NCBI RefSeq assembly: GCF_037392515.1
Contig: NC_090283.1
Span: forward strand, 40,160,706-40,224,705
Length of the DNA: 64,000 nt
DNA from: Haliotis asinina
Lineage: Eukaryota; Mollusca; Gastropoda; Lepetellida; Haliotidae
Reading direction: 5' to 3'
Each line of letters begins with the position of its first letter. Position 1 is the stretch's first letter. Position numbers and translations under genes: made by a program. Shown here piece by piece: positions 10,740 through 21,133 of the stretch. Under the pieces are notes generated by a model. The model worked only from the letters and a program-made list of their open reading frames with translations, was not told where the DNA came from and did no database searches.

Positions 10740-11250
10740 ATTTTTCATAAGCGTTTGATTCAATACCACATGATGTACTCCTGAACAGTCTCTCGGAAGT
10801 TGGTATTCGTGGCAAGTTTCTTCATGTAATTTTATCAATGTATTCACAACTTTGTGCATGTGTGAGAATGCCAGATGGAAGTTCCCAGTATTTCTGTTGC
10901 AACACTGGCACCCGCCAAGGCTGTATTTTGAGTCCTCAGATCTTTATATTGTTTCTTGACAAATTAGAAAATATAATGCACAATTGGGGTGGGAGAGGTG
11001 TGTACATTTCCCAAATATATGATAACCTGAGTCTTCTCATGTTTGCGGATGATGTGTCCTCGGTAGCCAGTTCTTGTTTGGAACTGCAGCACAAGATCTG
11101 TGCCTTGGAAAAAGTTTGTGATCAAACTGGAATGAAGGTTAATTTGGATAAAACTAAAATAATGGTATGTTGTAATGGCGGTCCACTTCGATCATATGCA
11201 AAAATGGTACTTTCAAGGAAAACGAATAGATACTGTTTCTTCATATAGAT
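10740..11250 (+). pseudogene. LINE reverse transcriptase domain, partial
   Basis: The pieces IPHDVLLNSLSEVGIRG, TGTRQGCILSPQIF and FADDVSSVASS (FADD at 11042-11053) are fingers and palm motifs of a non-LTR reverse transcriptase. The region between 9950 and 10740 is too degraded to follow. Frames change several times. Confidence 0.8.
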
Positions 11251-11519
11251 ATTTAGGACTTGTATTCACTCCCAAACTAACCTGGAGCAGGGGCACAATT
11301 TTGCCTTCGTTCACAAGCAAAAAAAGCTATTATGTCAATTTATAGGTATTCTAAGAGGGTTGGGGGTATGTCATGTAAGGATTTATTAAAGATATTCGAT
11401 AGTATGGTTGTGCCAGTTGTGTGCTATGGATCAGATTTATTTGGTATATATAATAGTTAAGAAGTAGAAAGCACATTTGAAATTTGTAAGTGGATTCTTA
11501 GAGTTAATCCATCTACATC

Positions 11520-12250
11520 TGAGAATATGATATTGGGAGAATATGGGCGTTTGTCTCTACAGCTGGTATATATGACCAGAGCAGTTCAATACTGGTGTCG
11601 GCTCATTACTGTACCCCCTAGTGGGTTACGAAACCAGTGTTATCAGATGCATATGTCCCTCAATAATGTAGGCCGTACTACTTGGGTCACACACATTCGA
11701 GAGATTCTATTTACAGTCGGGTTTGGTTTTTATCTGGGTTTCCCAGCAGGTTGGTTGCATAAACTGTTTCATTTCTTTGTTCCGGCAAAGACCATCAGAT
11801 AATTTTGCAGCAGTCTTGGACTTCGAGTTTAAGCACTTCTACTAAGTGTAATTAGTATAGACAGTTTAAATCGCTGCTAAATGTACAATTATTGTTGTTA
11901 GGTGATATTCCTTATTACTTACAATACTCATTGGCTAGATTTCAATGCCAAAATTTTGGTCTTGCTGTAGAAACTGGTAGATATAACAAGAAAGAATTTA
12001 AGAATAGGTTTGTTTTTTTTGCGGGATTTTTTTCTGTAAATGTAGGGACAAATATTTTATTGAAGATGAGCTGCATGTACTGCTTATTTCATTATGTGTC
12101 GCAAGATATGGTGAATGTACTGATATCATGCAATGTTTCTACCTTGCACAGAATAGGTTTATATTTGAATAAGGTGTGGAAATTGAAAGTCAGCACCATT
12201 AAGCATTTAGCCTTGCAGTTACTCCTGGCACAGTAATGCCTCTACTTTGC
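11520..12250 (+). pseudogene. LINE ORF2 C-terminal region, decayed
   Basis: GRLSLQLVYMTRAVQYWCRL, GRTTWVTHIREILFTVGFGF and then YSLARFQCQNFGLAVETGRY follow the order seen in the C-termini of marine-invertebrate LINEs, where a cysteine-rich segment follows. That part is degraded here. A related C-terminus is clearer at 25586-25789. Confidence 0.6.
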
Positions 12251-12629
12251 ATTTTGTGTGCATGTACCTATGTAAAGTAGGGTAATCGAGAGTTCGCATT
12301 ATTAATCCATAAGTATTGGGTTTGGAGGTTTTTTTTATTTTTTTCAGCTATTACTGATACACTGTAACTTTCCAAATTCTGTATATGTGTTTATGTCAAG
12401 TATGGAAAAGGAGAGCCATCATTGTTAGTCCATACGCACCTAGCTTTGCATTCACTGCTGGTATATAGTAATGTCTCTGCCATGCTTAGTGAATCTCTGT
12501 ATATGTATTCATATTAAGGATGGAAACACTGACCCGCCACTATTAACATATTTCCATACTTGTGTCTGCTTGTAGATTATATATTCACCAACTCGGCATA
12601 TTATGGACCAAGGCCTCTCTATTGAATAA

Positions 12630-12630
12630 A

Positions 12631-12673
<43 letters not shown>
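12630..12673 (+). repeat. (CTGT)n LINE 3' tail
   Basis: About eleven CTGT units follow TTGAATAAAT. The same motif ends the second LINE copy near 32090-32110. Confidence 0.85.
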
Positions 12674-12674
<1 letters not shown>

Positions 12675-13200
12675 CACCCATACAAAAATATTCAGATTCG
12701 GGATTCGAATCCCCAATCCCGAATCCGTTTCGAACGTCATGTTCCCGTTATAAACACTGAATAGTAGACACAGACTTGTTACCGATATTGTATCGTAGCA
12801 CCTTCGTTTCAAACACTGCTTCATCACTACTTCAATACCTTACACTCGATGTTCACACTTTCGTTACAAACACTGTATGGCAATACATTTGTTACCAACT
12901 GTGTATCGTCACACATTCAACACCCACATTCAATCGTCACACCTTCGTCACCTACAAGGGTATAATCATAATGGCGTTAAGACATTGATGCATATTACGT
13001 CACTGATAAGAATTAACACTTTTGACAGCGTAAGAGGGAACATCAGTCACACCTCAGCCATCCCCGGACAGGAGTGGAAGCACCGTGATTCGTCATGAGG
13101 TAAGGATTGAAGAGCTAAGGTTACAGAAAACCTGTTGTAAATTACAGACAAATAATACTTCCACTCTATCTGTAGGCTGAACGTAAGTTATATCTAAGTG
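12674..13200 (+). repeat. Degenerate minisatellite outlier, no gene
   Basis: Between about 12770 and 12960 the sequence repeats the theme TGTATCGTCACAC...TTCGTTAC seen in the 28-bp minisatellite at 14.3-16.1 kb, in degenerate form. A GTAAGG donor-like site follows a short open frame at about 13100, but I cannot support a gene. Confidence 0.5.
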
Positions 13201-13204
13201 TATA

Positions 13205-13476
13205 GTGTTGGAGGGTCTGAGACAAATGCATTGTGTCAGAAAAGTGAAAACTGAAAAGATCTATGTAGACACATATTTGTCCACTCTTAATGGGTTATCT
13301 CTCCACATTGATATATTCCACAAGCCTTGCATGCACGACTATAGAAGTCAAATGTGGATATTTCGAGGTAATCGACTTCATATCCATTCATATGCCGTTG
13401 ACTCTATGGATAACAAAACTCTAGAAACTCTTGCAGCAACAAGTCTGATCAAACCTGTATCCTTTTTACATGACTG
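13205..13476 (+). CDS. Candidate exon, unrecognised protein
   Basis: An open frame encodes about 90 residues including MWIFRGNRLHIHSYAVDSMD and ETLAATSLIKPVSFLHD, with good amino-acid composition and no low complexity. Any splice link to the next frame at 13506 does not keep phase with the sites I can see. It may be a host gene fragment. Function is unknown. Confidence 0.35.
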
Positions 13477-13505
13477 AAATAATTGTTTTCGAACGTGTAT
13501 TTCAG

Positions 13506-13806
13506 GAAGAATGAAGAAGTCTTCAGTGAATTCATCAAGCACATTCCGATTGCTGGTCCGTGCTTTGACCTGCACTCTGCTTATCTCTATCTTTGCGATG
13601 GAGACGCAGATATGGCAAAGGATCTGGCGAGGAGAGCTGGTATTGGACTTTCCATTGATGTAATTGCAATCGCAGGTGCCCTGAGCATTGGGGGACCTAT
13701 TGGAACGATACTTCTGAGAGCTATTGTAGCGGCTTTCATGAACAGGATAACCTTCTTTTACGGTGTGAGCCCAATGATGTCGACAGGCAAATGTCACGAC
13801 GAGTAG
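13506..13806 (+). CDS. Candidate exon of a small membrane-like protein
   Basis: After a TGTATTTCAG acceptor the frame reads KNEEVFSEFIKHIPIAGPCF, then a Gly/Ala/Ile-rich hydrophobic segment (VIAIAGALSIGGPIGTILL) and stops at TAG (13804-13806). The pattern of short helices, an HIPIAGP turn and a glycine-rich hydrophobic stretch looks like a real protein, perhaps membrane-associated. I do not recognise the family. With the preceding frame it may form one host gene. Confidence 0.4.
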
Positions 13807-14269
13807 GTGCCCACATAACGCGAATATTTCCTGATTACCCAAGGTTAAGAACAGAAACATATGCCTAATCATCGGTATGAACGCAATCGCTGCGTGCACA
13901 GAGCTCGGCATCAACACATTGTGTGGTTCGACTTCCTTGTGACAATGAAATATGCAACATGAGAATTGATTTTCAATAGATACAACTGCGCACAGTGTTC
14001 AATAAACATTAGATCTCCAGACCTCTAATTCGAGTGACTTAAGGCAAAAATTCAAATTAAGGACCAAAATTCAAACTGTTAAACACCTTCCATTCCAGTA
14101 CGATGTATCAGGAAGAATATATGTCTTAATAAACATGACATAAATTTACAAACATGTTTGCTTTGACTTTTCTCTGATAAGGATCTAAAACATGACGGAT
14201 TCAAAATCATTGTATTTGGGCATGTGGCAATTGAGATCAGTCTCCAAAAAATATAACGTGACATTTTGT

Positions 14270-16060
14270 CGTCGTTACCCACTCTGAATCGTCACTCCTC
14301 TTTACCCACTCTGTATCGTCACACCTTCGTCACCCATTCTGTACCGTCACAACTTTGTTACCCCATAACGTACCGTCACACCTTTGTTACCCCGTAATGT
14401 ACCGTCGCAATTTCGTTATCCCGCTCTGTACATTCATACCTTCGTTACCCACTCTGCATCGTCACACCTTTGCTAACCACTCTTCATCGTCATACCCTTG
14501 CTAACCACTCTTCATTGTCACACCGCTAACCACTCTGCATCGTCACACCTTTGCTAACCACTCTTCATCGTCACACCTTCGCTAACCACTCTTCATCGTC
14601 ACACCTTCGCTAACCACTCTGCATCGTCACACCCTCGCTAACCACTCTGCATCGTCACACCTTCGCTAACCACTCTGCATCGTCACACCTTCGCTAACCA
14701 CTCTTCATCGTCACACACTTACTATCTACCCTGCATCGTCATACCTTCGCTCACCACTCTTCATCGTCACACCTTCGCTAACCACTCTTCATCGTCACAC
14801 CTTCGCTCACCACTCTTCATCGTCACACCTTCGCTCACCACTCTTCATCGTCACACCTTCGCTAACCACTCTTCATCGTCACACCCTCGCTAACCACTCT
14901 GCATCGTCACACCTTCGCTAACCACTCTGCATCATCACACCTTCGCTCACCACTCTGCATCATCACACCTTCGCTCACCACACTTCATCGTCATACCTTC
15001 GCTCACCACTCTTCATCGTCACACCTTCGCTAACCACTCTGCATCGTCATACCTTCGCTCACCACTCTTCATCGTCATACCTTCCCTCACCACTCTGCAT
15101 CGTCACACCTTCGCTAACCACTCTTCATCGTCATACCTTCGCTCACCACTCTTCATCGTCATACCTTCGCTCACCACTCTTCATCGTCACACCTTCGCTC
15201 ACCACTCTTCAACGTCACACCTTCGCTAACCACCCTGCATCATCACACTTTCTTTACCACGCTCTGTATCGTCACACCTTCGTTTACCTATGCTGTATGT
15301 TACCCACACTGTATCTTCACACTTCGTTACCTAGACTGTATCGTCACAACCCTTGTTGCCCACACTGTATTATCACATCTCTGTTCCCAGCAAAGTATCA
15401 CATCCTCGCTACAAAGATTATAACATCACACCTTTGTTACCTACACTTTTATTGTCACACCCGCATTACCAACTCTTTATCGTCAAACCCTCGTTGCCCG
15501 GTATGTATTGTCACACCTTTGTTTCCCTGCTCTGTATTGTCATATCTTCAATACCCACTCTGTGTCGTTACATATTCGTCAACCACTCCTAACACTTTCG
15601 TTATGTACTCTGTTTATTACCGTCACACGTTCATTACCCACACTGCATCGTCACACCCTCGTTTCTTTCGTCAGAGCTTCGTTATCTATACTGGATCATA
15701 ACATACGATTTACCTACACTGTATCGACACACCTTTGTTACCCACATTGTTTTGCCAAACCTTCCCTACACTTACTGTTTTGTCACAGCCTCGTTAACCA
15801 CAATGCATCGTCACACTTTGTTACCCAAAATATATCATCACATCTTCTTTACCCATACTATACTGTCACACCCTTGTTATCTACACAGTATCGTATCACC
15901 TTCGGTACCAACATTGTATCATCAAACCTTCGGTACCAACTCTGCATCGTGTCACCTTCTTACCCTCTCGATATCGTCAGAACTTTGTTACCCACACTGT
16001 ATCGTCACATCCTCGTTAGCGTACAACAGATTGAACATAATCATAGTAAACAGTATAGTC
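14270..16060 (+). repeat. 28-bp minisatellite array
   Basis: A 28-bp unit, with core CTCTGCATCGTCACACC followed by TTCGCTAACCA, is repeated with few changes from about 14440 to 15240. It continues in degenerate form to about 16060, and sparser copies precede it from 14270. Period variants of 27-29 bp occur. Frames across it are open by repeat periodicity only and are not genes. Confidence 0.9.
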
Positions 16061-17040
16061 TTTATACACAAGTGAATTCAACCATACGCCCACTCCAGTG
16101 ATCATATAATAAATGTTATCCAAATAATGGATGGTTTCTCTATCTACTTTGAACTGCCAAATCTTTGGCCTCTTTGATTAAGGGGAGATAACTGTTTTAG
16201 CTCCCTGTATTCAGTGGAAACTCGGGGTAGGGCGTTACATCCTGTCTGTGCAAGGGTCAAGGGCAGGTAACACCGAAATTCTTTTACAAAACACGTGGTG
16301 CCAGCAGGATCGTCACGGCTGGAGACAGTTAAATACTATCAAGGCAAAAAATGGCATCGGATTCTCATCGGATCATGCCAGGAAGAAGAGTGTCAACGGG
16401 GTGAAGCTAATGATTCTAACGAGGACCGTAAGAACGAGAAAGTGTGTGTGTGTGTGTCTGTCTGTCTGTCTGTCTGTCTGCGTGTGTGTGTGTGAAGGTG
16501 GGAGCGAGGCTGTTAAGAAGGGGGTGAAAAAGGCGGGTGATCGAGCCGTCGAACTCAGGGACAGCAGCGATTGAACGTCAAGGACAAATATCGATACAGC
16601 CTCGGACGCACAAGAATGGTGCAAAGGTAAAGCAAAATCTACAGCGAATATAACAGACAATATGGGTGAAATCTCAAATGGTTGTAACTGTAATTGTGAT
16701 TGTACTCAAAAGGTCACGGCGGTACCCCACACGCATGGTAGGTTCACCTTCCCCGTCTGAACGTCGAGCGAGCAATATGACGGCAGCACCCACGGTGGTT
16801 GCCCACGGTGGCTCCCCACGGGGTCAGTAGGTCAAATGCAATCTCAGCAGATGCCAAAGCGAGTCCAGATTAGATGAATGCATATTTGTCTAGCAATGAC
16901 ATAGTCTTTCCAGTTGAGTTTAATCAAATTGCACATGTTTGTTCTACCCCATCACGCCAAGCGCAACTAACCACAGCCCAGATTCACTGAGCTCACTGAT
17001 CCCTCAAGGGGTTACGGATACAATTAGGTTGGGGAGTTTG
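16061..17040. other. No gene seen; CTGT/GT microsatellite
   Basis: A mixed (GT)n(CTGT)n(GT)n tract lies at about 16443-16494. No coding sequence is supported. Confidence 0.5.
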
Positions 17041-17562
17041 CGGAGTTGGGGATGGTAACGTTCCTGAGAAATGACATGCCAGATTGGGATGATACACGAG
17101 TGGGGTTTGCTATAAATGCTAGTGGGACTACTGAACCGGTTAAGAAAGGGCTTATCGACAAGACTGAAACAAGTGAGCAATGCATTCTTGATATTTGCAA
17201 GTGTCTATTTGGAGGGTGTCCCAGAAATACACCAGGATCTGCTGAAACACACATGCAATGTCAGTTTAGCGGCACGTAGGGCAAGAGGAATAGGCTTGCG
17301 AACCTGATAATGTACAGTCGGGCTAAAAGCTCGTTTTCGCAACACATCTTGGAGTATCTTTGATCATGATTTATGGCTAGTCAATATTATGCCTTTAAAC
17401 AATCAACCGCTCAGACAAGCTAGCAGATACCCCCCAAAGAGGTTCATAACAAATACACAAATGAGGATTCCATGTTAGGATTTCAACCTTAGGTCATGAG
17501 CACGCTTTTCATGCAAACAGGCACACACATGCCTAACCTGCTCAGGCCCACACACTTTTAAA

Positions 17563-17990
17563 GTGTGTGCATTTAAATTAATTCCTGTTCAACAACAGGA
17601 TTTTGAGTTACTGGGTATTTCCACTGAAGGCAGTTTCTATGTGGACATGTGTCTACCTGTGGGCTGCAGGATAACAAGTGCTATTTTTGAAACATTTGCT
17701 AGATTTCTTGAATGGGCAACAACTATACGACTTGATAGAGCGTAACTGTTGCACTATCTAGATGACATTCTGTTTGGAGGCAAGGCTGGTAGCAGTGACT
17801 GTAACAAAGCTTTGAATATGTTACTCTCTGTCAGTAGTGAGCTAGGTGTCTCAATGGCAAGTGAAAAAACAGTCAGACCTTGCACCCACTTAACATTCTT
17901 GGGAATAGAAATTAAAACAGTGCAAAAGTCTCATGGTTACACCAAGATAAGATCAGGGCTTGTGGTAAGCTTCTGTGTGAGTTTCAGCAA
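17563..17990 (+). pseudogene. Reverse transcriptase of Ngaro-like element
   Basis: The frame gives FKLIPVQQQDFELLG, FYVDMCLPVGC and EWATTIRLDRA, then an in-frame TAA at 17743-17745, then LLHYLDDILFGG and LTFLGIEIKTV in the same frame. These are the palm motifs, including the YLDD catalytic box. Downstream shifted frames continue with KVKLKDMQSLIGVLN and GRPFSWKLIETT, typical of the thumb. One nonsense codon and later frameshifts make it inactive. Confidence 0.75.
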
Positions 17991-19056
17991 CGACGGAAGG
18001 TAAAACTCAAAGACATGCAGTCACTGATTGGAGTGCTGAACACAATATGTCGTGTGATACTAATGGGTAGACCATTCTCATGGAAACTGATTGAGACTAC
18101 CAGATATATATGTCCTAGCCTACACAAGGGATCCGGATTACAAGAGCCATAAAGGAGCACCTGGCACCTGACACTTGGTTGTCGTTTCTTAGCCACCAAA
18201 GTGGGGTAACATTGCTGCCAATAGGCTTTGGGATGACAACACTAGACTTCAGATGTACACAGTGCAGTTGGTATGGGAAGAGGTTTTGGTTTGTATTTCA
18301 GAAGCAAGTCGGCAGGTGGGACATGGTCATTGGAGTGGCACAGAAATGGTTTTCACAAATGATATCACCTTGTTGGATCTGGTTTGCAGTGATGATATCA
18401 GGGGATATAAAAATCCAAAGTTATTTTTCACTCTGATAACAAAGCAGTTGTAACAATTCTCAACAGGTAACCACCCAGCTCCCCAATGGTCCTGGTGTTG
18501 GTAGGAAGCTTTACTCCGCAATGTCTCAAGTTGAACCTGTGGATAAAACGGATGTACATCCCAGGAAAAACAACAAAATCATTGCTGACTCTTTAGCTCG
18601 TTCTAAATTTCAGTAGTTTCGTACGCTGGCTCCACAGGCAGACCTGGAGGCCATCAGAATCCCAGAGTCAGTATGGCAGCATTTGCAGCGGAAGCTTTCC
18701 ACTTGCTAGACGTATCATGGTCGCTGAACATCAAACTCAAGGAGTGCCTTCCTTTGAGCGTTACAGGGAGGAGTGCCATCTGCCACACACCTTGTCAGTA
18801 CCAGTTTCTCAGCTTTTTCACTATATTGGTTATATGTCAATGTCAGGTAAAGCACCATAGACCGCTGCATAGCATATATCATCAGAGCTAATAAATTAAG
18901 GTCTTTAGCTGACAATTTCATCATCAGAAGAATGTTACTTAAGGGAGACCCAAAAGCCAGACAGTCAATTGCCAATATCTCTACCAATTTTAAGTGAAAT
19001 GGTGTGTGCAGATCCATTGGTTTGTAAATAAGATATTGAGGCATCTTTATTCCGCA

Positions 19057-19535
19057 GTATTTTCACCATGGGGTTCTTTGCTCTGCTAAGGGTAACTCAG
19101 ATGGTAAAATCTGATGTAAGTCCTCACACAGGTTTCAGAATGAATGATGTTGACCTCTCTGGTATTATCCTCTTTTCGAAAACTGACCAAGACTGAACTC
19201 ACAACTATTGAGGGTAATTGGTAAGCTACATTTACATGTTTGCCCAGTGAAGGGCTTTTCAGCTTATTTGGAACATAGAAGTCATTCTAGCAAATCAGAT
19301 TTTCTATTTACACATCTGAATGGAACACCTGTCACTGGTAATCAGTTCAGATCTCTCGCAAGAAAACATTTAACTTCGCTGGTATCCACAATGCTAATTA
19401 TTATATGCATAGTTAATTATAATATGCATAGTGTGCGCATTGGTAGGGTATCCTATGCTGTTCTCAATGGTGTCCCTTAAAACAGGTGAAACAGTGGGAT
19501 AGATGGAAATCTGATGTGTTCAGACGATATATCAG
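19057..19535 (+). pseudogene. Tyrosine recombinase C-terminal part, decayed
   Basis: Pieces read LLRVTQMVKSDV, FLFTHLNGTPVTGNQFRSLA, HSVRIGRVSYAVLNGVP (H at 19427, R at 19436) and, after a one-base frame change, KQVKQWDRWKSDVFRRYIRI with the likely nucleophile Tyr at 19528-19530. HxxR followed by RW and a Tyr about 30 residues later is the tyrosine recombinase signature. The N-terminal half is scattered at 18860-19050. Confidence 0.7.
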
Positions 19536-19666
19536 AATAGACACGCAGGAACACCTTCGATTAATTCAGTGGCGTGGTTGACAGGTTCATTCTACATCTA
19601 CTAGGCGAGACGACAAAAAGTGTACCTTAGGTATGGCCCTAACCTTGCAATAATTGGGACCCACGA

Positions 19667-19905
19667 AGGTCTCGGGGTAGAATAGGCCTTCAGCAAATCC
19701 ATGCTTGCCATAAAAGGCGACTATGCTCGTCGTAAGAGGCGAATAACGGGATCCGGTGGTCGGACTCGCTGACTTGGTTGACATTTGTCATCGGTTCCCA
19801 GTTGCGCAGATCGATGCTCATGTTGTTGATCACTGGATTGTGTGGTCCAGACTCGATTATTTACAGACCACCGCCATACAGCTTGAATATATCTCACCCC
19901 TTAAC
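19667..19905 (+). repeat. GGCGTAAAAC-tail repeat, near full length
   Basis: The copy runs from the GGTCTCGGGGTAGAATAGGC block through GGCGACTATGCTCGTCGTAA and GATCACTGGATTGTGTGGTC to ACAGACCACCGCCATA, the same order as in other copies. The tail is degraded. Confidence 0.8.
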
Positions 19906-19964
19906 CTTGGTCTGGAGGACAAGGGATTGAAGGTGGTTAGTGATTAGTGTTGAGATTGCTATTA

Positions 19965-20315
19965 CAAACATCGTGTATCATCTCCGTTATCTACCCCCTG
20001 TTATCTCAGTTACCAACCCTGTATCGTCACTGGTACCTACTCCCTATCATCTCCGTTATCCACCCTGTATGATCTCCATTATCCACTCTGTATCGTCTCG
20101 ATCACACATTCCGTATATCTCCGTTGACCACCCTGTATCGTTTCCCTTGTCCACCCTGTACCAACTCCATTGTCCGCTCTGTATCGTCCCCGTTATCCTT
20201 TCTGTATCATCTCCATTACCCACCCTGTACCATCTCCAGTATCCGCACTGTATCATCTTTGCTATCCGCCCTGTATCATTTCCGCTGTTCACCCGGCATT
20301 GAACACTCTCTATCA
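19965..20315 (+). repeat. 23-bp minisatellite
   Basis: About 14 units of 23 bp with consensus near TATCATCTCCGTTATCCACC plus CTG. The unit resembles the 28-bp unit at 14.3-16.1 kb with a 5-bp shorter middle (TATCGTC...CGTTAC...CTCTG), suggesting common origin. Confidence 0.85.
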
Positions 20316-20798
20316 TCTACGTTACCAAACCTATACCTGGCGGCGGGAAGTGGGTCGTGTTGACGATTGGTCGGTTGCATACTCCATATAAGGTTTTTGG
20401 ACGCCGGATATTGTTGGGAGCGGCGACTAGCTGTGGATTCACTGCAGGGAGCTGGGATATTGTAACACGTCTTGGATATACCGGTATGCTTGGGTACGTT
20501 CCGCATCGATAAATGTTTCTAGGGTACATTTACCAGTTGTATACTAGTATAGGACAATTGTACCTAATCGGTCAGCGGATTACATGTTAAAATATGCCCC
20601 AAAGCCACCAGAAGAGGGTATCTCAGTGAAGGTCACCTTGCCGAATTCCAACTGCGCAGTAAATGATGGCCATACGACTATCAGTCTGTAGTGACCCGTT
20701 ACTTGAATATACGTATAGCATGTGCCCTACAGCTAGGAAAATTGTATTGCCAGTAATTTGAATAATAATGCGATCGTATATAATACCTTCTGCATATC
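20316..20798. other. No gene seen (upstream of TNF ligand)
   Basis: I see no coding sequence or recognised repeat in this stretch. It precedes the duplicated promoter-proximal block. Confidence 0.5.
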
Positions 20799-21085
20799 GC
20801 CAACAGCATGTTTGCGTCCAAGGGTATGTGCGGGAGATGGCTATATTACTTTGAGATATACGTTACCATCACCGTATATGCATAATTTGGCAACGGTTTA
20901 TATGCTCGTATTTTAATACCTGACAGTGTAAGAGAGTTACAATTTGCCAACAGCATGTTTGCGTTCAAGGTTATGTGCGCAAGATGGCTATATTACTTTG
21001 AGATATACGTTACGATCACCGTATATGCATAATTTGGCAACGGTTTATATGCTGATATTTTAATTTCTGAGCGTGCAAGAGTGCA
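20799..21085 (+). repeat. Direct 147-bp duplication upstream of the TNF-like gene
   Basis: Two head-to-tail copies start at 20799 and 20946 with GCCAACAGCATGTTTGCG and share GGCTATATTACTTTGAGATA and TATGCATAATTTGGCAACGG. The second copy ends about 50 bp before the ATG at 21134. The block therefore probably covers the promoter or 5' UTR of the ligand gene. No motif of a named regulator is claimed. Confidence 0.85.
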
Positions 21086-21133
21086 AAGAATATCTGAGAG
21101 AGATCCAAACATACTGTTAAATTTGTTTTCAGC

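Larger units (their letters stand above)
9128..12673 (+). mobile_element. LINE, 3' part (ORF2, 3' UTR, CTGT tail)
   Basis: The second half of the LINE begun at about 1786 resumes with the TTGAA duplication. It contains endonuclease, reverse transcriptase and a C-terminal region, then a 3' UTR and a (CTGT)n tail at about 12630-12673, directly after TTGAATAAAT. Short tandem 3' tails are typical of CR1/RTE-type LINEs. The LINE without its insert would be about 4.6 kb. Confidence 0.8.
17046..19535 (+). mobile_element. Ngaro-like tyrosine-recombinase retroelement, decayed
   Basis: The order of RT (17563-17990), RNase H-like remnants (about 18180-18620) and tyrosine recombinase remnants (about 18860-19535) on one strand matches YR retrotransposons of the Ngaro/DIRS order. 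RT motifs differ from the DIRS element at 25.8-31.9 kb (YLDDILFGG against MYLDDGFAHNP), so a second lineage is present. The frame at 17046-17279 may be a gag remnant, which is unproven. Termini were not found. Confidence 0.65.

Noticed and set aside
15297-16101. Long + strand frames rich in LPTLYRHT-like repeats
   Set aside because: They come from the minisatellite periodicity and are not genes.
19940-20391. Overlapping frames with repeats of ISVIHPVS type
   Set aside because: These follow the 23-bp tandem repeat and change with its degeneracy.
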